DNA from: Neisseria sicca 4320
GTDB taxonomy: Bacteria; Pseudomonadota; Gammaproteobacteria; Burkholderiales; Neisseriaceae
Direction: 5' to 3'
DNA length: 64,000 nucleotides
Assembly (NCBI RefSeq): GCF_000193735.1
Contig: NZ_AEPF01000010.1
Location: 16,745-80,744 of the forward strand
Below are positions 59,751-64,000 of the stretch, in pieces. Both the position numbers and the translations under genes were made by a program. Below the pieces are notes generated by a model. That model made no database searches. It had not been told where the DNA came from and saw only the letters and a program-made list of their open reading frames with translations. How positions within the stretch are numbered: position 1 is the stretch's first letter; each line of letters starts with the position of its first letter.

Positions 59751-60187
59751 GACCTTTGCGAAATATAGTGGATTAAATTTAAACCAGTACGGCGTTGTCT
59801 CGCCTTGCCGTACTATTTGTACTGTCTGCGGCTTCGTCGCCTTGTCCTGATTTAAATTTAATCCACTATAACCCTTTTTACCCAACAGTTAAAATTCCAA
59901 CACAGATTTTCGGCTGTTTTCCGTTGTCCGAGCAGGACGGCTATGAATGCGGACAACAGGGTATAGGCGGGACGGCCGCGATGGTCTCGGAGATAACGGT
60001 TTTTTGTCGATTCAGGTACTGTTCGATCGGCTGCCAATCAATCACTTGATCCAACTTCAATAGTGGGAAGCGGTCGATGTGTTTGGCGATCATGGCTTGT
60101 GCGGTTTGCTGGAAGAAGGTGCTCATGAGAAATCCCCTAAATGTCTTGGTGGGAATTTAGGGGATTTTGGGGAATTTTGCAAAGGTC
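59751..60187. mobile_element. Internally deleted IS (IS5/IS1106-like) remnant
   Basis: Ends are GACCTTTGCGAAA (59751-59763) and the inverted TTTTGCAAAGGTC (60175-60187). Inside, on the minus strand from 60126, lies a transposase N-terminus (MSTFFQQTAQAMIAKHIDRF, LKLDQVIDWQPIEQYLNR) that soon goes out of frame and stops. A stretch near the left end (TTTTCGGCTGTTTTC) matches the IS end at 63838. A short Correia element has inserted into it. Not mobile by itself. Confidence 0.8.
59764..59870. repeat. Correia element, short form, 107 bp
   Basis: Starts TATAGTGGATTAAAT and ends ATTTAATCCACTATA. It has the same interior as the copy at 1468 except for an internal deletion of about 50 bp that removes AGAACGATTCTCTAAGG and its surroundings, the part linked to IHF binding in long forms. 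Confidence 0.93.
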
Positions 60188-60260
60188 ACATGCTGTCTGT
60201 TGGTTTTGGCAACCCAAACTATGCTTGCTGTGAAACCTACCCCAACTATTAAATGCTGTT

Positions 60261-60991
60261 TTACTCCCTGCCGACCAGCAACTCCGCCAGTCTTTCACCG
60301 AATTTCTGCAAAGATTCGTTACTGTTCAAACCGTGAGAACCGCTCGGGAACGGCAATACTGCCAGCAATGTGTCGTTTTGATTGCGCTTCCATTTTAATT
60401 TTTTCCGACGATTTCTTCCTGACGAAAACCTGAAAGGCCGTCTGAAAACGCAACGTTAAACTCCTTATCGTAAGATGTGCCGAATCCGATAATCAGGCGC
60501 GGGCGGTATTGTTCCGCCCATTGGTTCATTTGGGCAAAGCGGTATTTGTTGCAGAAATTGACGTATTCCTGCTTGTCGGCAAAACCCGTAATCTCGGAAA
60601 ACTCCTGCTGCCAAAGGCTGGCATCAGTGTTTTTAAACGCAATCGGATACAGGTTCATTTTGAAATAGCCCGAATCCGCTTTGTGTACAAACGGCTGCAC
60701 TTCTTCGGCAAAGCGGCGGTAATTCTCTACCTGCCCGCCGTTTAAGGCGCACAACAGTTTGCAGACGCTGATGTTGTAAGGATAGGCAACGCATTCCTGC
60801 CAGTCTCAATAACCGAACTCCGTGTCGCCCGTGTACGGCTCTGCCGCAATCTGCCGCAGGTTTTCAACGGTGTGCCCGCCGCCCCATTCGATGCCGCATA
60901 CCCATACAGACGGTTTCTCAGGAGAACCGATGTCGCCGCCGTCGCAGCCGTGAAAGTCGCGCAGCCAGTCATAGTTTTGTTTGATATTCAT
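60261..60991 (-). pseudogene. Hypothetical protein gene with nonsense and frameshift
   Basis: The frame starts MNIKQNYDWLRDFHGCDGGDI at 60991 and hits TGA after GDTEFGY (about 60808). It continues DWQECVAYPYNISVCKLLCALNGG in the same frame to 60395, where an A-run shifts the frame. The C-terminus (WKRNQNDTLLAVLPFPSGSHG ... FGERLAELLVGRE) is in another frame to 60261. IGFGTSYDKE and PFPSGSHG faintly recall uracil-DNA-glycosylase folds. Two lesions make real decay likely. Confidence 0.7.
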
Positions 60992-61015
60992 TTAATTCCC
61001 CTAGTATCAAAATAT

Positions 61016-61414
61016 CTATCCATTTCCACGAGTTACATCATCTGTGCTTTCATAAATCTCAAATTTTATTTTTCCACCTTCTTTCCAAAAATCTACATTC
61101 ATAGAGCCTGTGGTTTTACGCTTTCCTCTCTGCACTTTCATGCTATATCCGCAATCAATATGGCCACCACTTACAACTTCCCCACCTATTTCATAAATTT
61201 TACCTTTATACATTAGCTGACTCTTCCCAATTTTTCCAAGCCAAACCGTAATATTCTTTTGGGAATCAATATATGTCCCGATATTAGGATCAGAGTTAAT
61301 CAACGCAATTGCTTGATTACTGCAAAATTCCGTTGCCACTTTGTTATTTTTAACAAAGGCACCTGCATTTAAACTCATACAACCCAATACAACCGATAAA
61401 ATAAATTTCTTCAT
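61016..61414 (-). CDS. Small secreted protein, 132 residues
   Basis: Start at the ATG at 61414 (AAGGAG). Signal peptide MKKFILSVVLGCMSLNAGAF. The mature part has four Cys-containing or charged strands (EVVSGGHIDCGYSMKVQRGKRKTTGSMNVDFWKEGGK). Unknown family. Coupled with the lipoprotein gene just upstream. Confidence 0.75.
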   Translation of the reverse strand: MKKFILSVVLGCMSLNAGAFVKNNKVATEFCSNQAIALINSDPNIGTYIDSQKNITVWLGKIGKSQLMYKGKIYEIGGEVVSGGHIDCGYSMKVQRGKRKTTGSMNVDFWKEGGKIKFEIYESTDDVTRGNG

Positions 61415-61427
61415 TTCAAACTCCTTA

Positions 61428-62015
61428 TTAGTATCCAATATACATCCAACGCTCCGTTTCAGGAATCAACCTTAATCTAACAGTATGACTCAAAACATTT
61501 CCTTTATCACTTTCAAAATAAACAGTTGCATCAGTTACATATCCTGAATAATTTCCAACTTGGATCTGAGCAACATGGTAACAATCCTGTTGAATATATT
61601 CCTCAGAATTGATTTTTCGAGAAAAAACCAGAGCTAAAATTGGAACGGTTGCCTGCTCTCCATAATAATCGTTATCAGCAACCCATTTGAAATCAATATG
61701 GGTTTCTTGCTTCAAATCCTGATAACTCGCATTACAGGCAAGAGAACCGATAAGCCGGCTCAATACGGGTTTGATACCCCTCCAATCCGAATAACTCACT
61801 TTTTCCGGCCGGGCTTTATCCAACAGTCGGTTTACATCGGCCTGTGTTTTTTCCTGAATAAAATAAGGAGAATTAAGCAGGGATACGGTTTGCTGGGTTG
61901 CCGTACCCTGTTGCAGCTTTTGATTCAAATCATCCAAATAAGCATTAACGTAAGGTTGCACAGATTCGCAAGCCGTCAGCGTCAATACCAGACAATAAAG
62001 CAATAATTTCTTCAT
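61428..62015 (-). CDS. Lipoprotein, 195 residues
   Basis: MKKLLLYCLVLTLTACESVQ has lipobox LTAC. The rest has Cys, aromatic residues and strands (YVTDATVYFESDKGNVLSHTVRLRLIPETERWMYIGY). No named family. Middle gene of a three-gene envelope operon. Confidence 0.78.
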   Translation of the reverse strand: MKKLLLYCLVLTLTACESVQPYVNAYLDDLNQKLQQGTATQQTVSLLNSPYFIQEKTQADVNRLLDKARPEKVSYSDWRGIKPVLSRLIGSLACNASYQDLKQETHIDFKWVADNDYYGEQATVPILALVFSRKINSEEYIQQDCYHVAQIQVGNYSGYVTDATVYFESDKGNVLSHTVRLRLIPETERWMYIGY

Positions 62016-62029
62016 ATGATACCCCTTAA

Positions 62030-62944
62030 TCAGTTTGATAAAAATTGAGTACGCTCACCCGTCATCCGCGCATAACACTGATGAAAACGGACAGTCTGTT
62101 CATTTTTATCAGCCTCACTCAGCGACTCGGCCTTACATTTGTTTTCGCGTTCTTTAAGCCACGCTCTTTGCAACGGTAAAATTTCCTGCCTTACTTCCTT
62201 ATCCAAACCATTCCAAACCAAATTCAGTTTGTCATCAGACAGCTTCGCCAACGACTTGGCCTGCGCAACACGTGCTTCGGCTTCCTTTTCCTGTGCCGCA
62301 GCCAACTCTGCCTGCCTTTGCCATTCCGCCTCCTGAGCCTCTCTTGCAGCCTGTTCTTCTTCCTGTTGTATTCTTTGGGCTTCGGCTTCTTCCTCCTGCG
62401 CCTGTTTCTTAGACATGGCCAAAGCAAGCAGTTGGGTTGGTGCTTGAATTACATTGTCCTGATTTGCCTCAATTTCGGCAAAAATCACTTTCTTATCATC
62501 GCTGGGCTGCAAGTTGTACAACAAGGTGCCTTCAAAACCGTTAGCCGACTGCTTAGATTTTTTAAACGCGTACGAATCCAAGAAATTCTCCAAACTGTCT
62601 GCATTGCCACGGATTTTCAACACCGTTTCGGCATCTTTCACAGTTTCTACTGATGGTGTGATGCGGAATGTAGCCTGACAAAAAACTTTCGTACTGTTTG
62701 GGTCTTCTTTAGAGGTGCGGATTTCCTCAAAACTCATCGGCAAAGCGGCAATTGATGCTCTGATATTGGCCAAATCAAACAACCCTTGATTTTTTAAAGA
62801 TTTTTCAATTTCTTCCCCAACCAAACTGCGCAGAACCTGAATACCATTTTCATTCGAACAGGCAACTTTACCTCCGCCGATGTCGCACGCATTCAGTGCA
62901 AAAACAGAAGCTGCCGCAACGCTGATCAATTTTATTTTTCCCAT
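62030..62944 (-). CDS. Lipoprotein with C-terminal LprI/DUF1311-like domain
   Basis: 304 residues. Signal MGKIKLISVAAASVFALNACD with lipobox LNAC. Residues 25-165 are a mixed alpha/beta domain. A Glu/Ala/Gln-rich coiled coil follows (about 180-230). The tail LVWNGLDKEVRQEILPLQRAWLKERENKCK matches DUF1311, the fold of lysozyme inhibitor LprI. First gene of the operon; could protect the cell wall against lysozyme. Confidence 0.82.
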   Translation of the reverse strand: MGKIKLISVAAASVFALNACDIGGGKVACSNENGIQVLRSLVGEEIEKSLKNQGLFDLANIRASIAALPMSFEEIRTSKEDPNSTKVFCQATFRITPSVETVKDAETVLKIRGNADSLENFLDSYAFKKSKQSANGFEGTLLYNLQPSDDKKVIFAEIEANQDNVIQAPTQLLALAMSKKQAQEEEAEAQRIQQEEEQAAREAQEAEWQRQAELAAAQEKEAEARVAQAKSLAKLSDDKLNLVWNGLDKEVRQEILPLQRAWLKERENKCKAESLSEADKNEQTVRFHQCYARMTGERTQFLSN

Positions 62945-63065
62945 TTGAAATTAAACCTTTTAACAAAATTTTTCGTATAGTGCAGGAACTCTGTATGATA
63001 AACTTCCACCCATGCCGATAACACCAACCCGTAGTATCGGCAATACCAACCAATAAGGAGGCTGG

Positions 63066-63470
63066 ATGAAAGTTCATGAAAAAGTACGTAAGATTCGCGA
63101 GTTGAAAAACTTCTCGCAGGAAAACATGGCCGAGCAGTTGCAGATGTCGGTCAACGGCTATGCGAAAATCAAGCGCGGGGAGGTGGGTTTGCAGATGGAC
63201 AAGCTGGAAAAAATCGCCGATGTGTTGGGCATGGACGTGGTGGATCTGCTCACGGTTGAGAAAAATCTGGTGTTTCTGAATATGGAAAACAGTACCAACT
63301 TCGCCAACTATTACGCATCGCAGGAGCAGTATGTGATCGAAATCGAAAAGTTGAAGCAGCAAAACGGCTATTTGCAGGCCATATTGATGGAAAAGGAAAA
63401 ACTGATTACTTGGCAAAAGCAGCAGCTTGACAGTTTGAACGAACTGATTAGAACAATCGGACGCGGATAG
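63066..63470 (+). CDS. XRE-family transcriptional regulator
   Basis: 134 residues. HTH: VRKIRELKNFSQENMAEQLQMSVNGYAKIKRGEVGLQMDKLEKIADVLG. C-terminal coiled coil (IEIEKLKQQNGYLQAILMEKEKLITWQKQQL) for dimers. Divergent from the lipoprotein operon 122 bp away, so it may control it. AAGGAGG before the start. Confidence 0.9.
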   Translation: MKVHEKVRKIRELKNFSQENMAEQLQMSVNGYAKIKRGEVGLQMDKLEKIADVLGMDVVDLLTVEKNLVFLNMENSTNFANYYASQEQYVIEIEKLKQQNGYLQAILMEKEKLITWQKQQLDSLNELIRTIGRG

Positions 63471-63483
63471 GAAACCTGTGGTT

Positions 63484-63561
63484 TTGATGGGCGACGAAGT
63501 CGAACCCCGCCGCGCCTTCATCGAAAACAACGCCCTGATCGCGCAGAACATTGACGCGTAA
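63484..63561 (+). pseudogene. gyrB 3'-end fragment
   Basis: LMGDEVEPRRAFIENNALIAQNIDA then TAA. This is the exact style of the last 25 residues of Neisseria DNA gyrase subunit B. No gyrB body precedes it; an XRE gene does. So it marks a recombination or duplication junction. Confidence 0.8.
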
Positions 63562-63580
63562 AACCGTTTAAAGGAAAACC

Positions 63581-64000
63581 ATGAGCTACCCGCAACAGGC
63601 CATAGACAACATCCTCAAACAGCGGAGACAGCCCGTGAACAAACGCAAAACGAAAAACCGCCAAGCCCGCGCCGCACGACCTGCCGTGTCGGTGCGGCGG
63701 GCGAAGCCTTTGGAAAAGCTGTCGGAAAAACTCTTTGCTATCGGCATGGTCACGGCGTTTGCCGCGCTGGTGCCGCTGTTTTCCCTGATATCGGAGATTG
63801 TGCGCGCTGTCATGGGAAACGGCTTTTCAGACGGCCTGAGACCTTTGCAAAAAAGCCTTCCCTCAACAACCGAAACCCCAAACACAGGTTTTCGGCTGTT
63901 TTCTCCCCCAATCACTCCTAATTTTACCCAAATACCCCTTAATCCTCCCCGGATACCTGATAATCAGGCATCCGGGCCGCCTTTTAGGCGGCAGCAGGCA
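63581..64000 (+). CDS. Small membrane protein gene running into IS sequence (incomplete)
   Basis: ATG at 63581 after AAAGGAAAACC. MSYPQQAIDNILKQRRQPVNKRKTKNRQARAA is basic; LFAIGMVTAFAALVPLFSLISEIV is a membrane segment. From about residue 86 the frame is read from IS end sequence (RPLQKSLPSTTETPNTGFRLFSPP) and stays open to the window edge, so the native C-terminus is replaced. Confidence 0.65.
   Translation, partial: MSYPQQAIDNILKQRRQPVNKRKTKNRQARAARPAVSVRRAKPLEKLSEKLFAIGMVTAFAALVPLFSLISEIVRAVMGNGFSDGLRPLQKSLPSTTETPNTGFRLFSPPITPNFTQIPLNPPRIPDNQASGPPFRRQQA
63838..64000. mobile_element. IS element end (IS1106/IS5-like), continuing past the window
   Basis: GAGACCTTTGCAAAAAAGCC is the typical Neisseria IS5-group terminal repeat. 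The next bases (CAGGTTTTCGGCTGTTTTC) match the remnant at 59885-59925. Transposase, if present, lies beyond the window. Confidence 0.7.

Overview
The window is a piece of a commensal Neisseria chromosome carrying one nearly complete, long-tailed (siphovirus-like) prophage. The organism call rests on the host genes (dnaB followed by pilH-I-J-K-X, trpG-trpD, panB-panC, hemA), on two Correia repeat enclosed elements, and on many copies of the DNA uptake sequence AGGTCGTCTGAA. That 12-mer is the AG-mucDUS dialect, linked to the N. mucosa / N. sicca group rather than to meningococcus or gonococcus (ATGCCGTCTGAA). The species itself is inferred.

Left host part (1-3681): a HlyD-type membrane fusion protein cut by the window edge, a TetR-like regulator, a full-length Correia element, trpD and trpG. 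The prophage (about 3662-45140) lies between two exact 20-bp copies of the first 20 bases of trpG. Integration therefore rebuilds the trpG start and separates trpG from the small gene that used to precede it.

Prophage layout. A leftward early operon (12.2 kb down to 3.8 kb) starts at an operator-flanked promoter. It encodes small proteins, a sliding-clamp-like protein, a PD-(D/E)XK nuclease, a probable recombination partner, SSB, a Dcm-type methyltransferase, a MazG-like protein and an AlpA-like factor. Next come a HicAB module and a divergent CI-like/Cro-like switch sharing the operator TAGCNNNGCTA. A rightward early operon (14.3-18.9 kb) carries a replication initiator split by a frameshift in tandem slippery repeats, a DnaC-like loader, RusA, a Ref-like nuclease, NinB and a possible late regulator. 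A strong promoter followed at once by a terminator precedes the late operon (19.6-42.7 kb): terminase, portal-MuF, protease, capsid, connectors, tail tube, G/T chaperones, tail tip, gpJ-like protein, tape measure, holin candidates, M15 endolysin and nested Rz/Rz1. Between lysis genes and integrase lies a leftward three-gene cassette with its own operator-bearing promoter and a terminal HTH gene. This architecture resembles acr-aca anti-CRISPR loci and is the best candidate here for an undescribed system.

Right host part (45141-64000): the small gene formerly upstream of trpG, a cupin/JmjC-like protein, a frameshifted DUF4124 gene, an ABC-F ATPase, sodB, dnaB, the minor pilin operon, panC/panB, tRNA-Thr(TGT), a spermidine-synthase-like protein and hemA. 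After that the sequence is eroded: an IS remnant containing a short Correia element, a pseudogene, a group of secreted proteins and lipoproteins, an XRE regulator, a gyrB 3' fragment, and a membrane protein gene running into another IS end. Most host operons end in hairpins made of inverted uptake sequences. No CRISPR array and no rRNA were seen.
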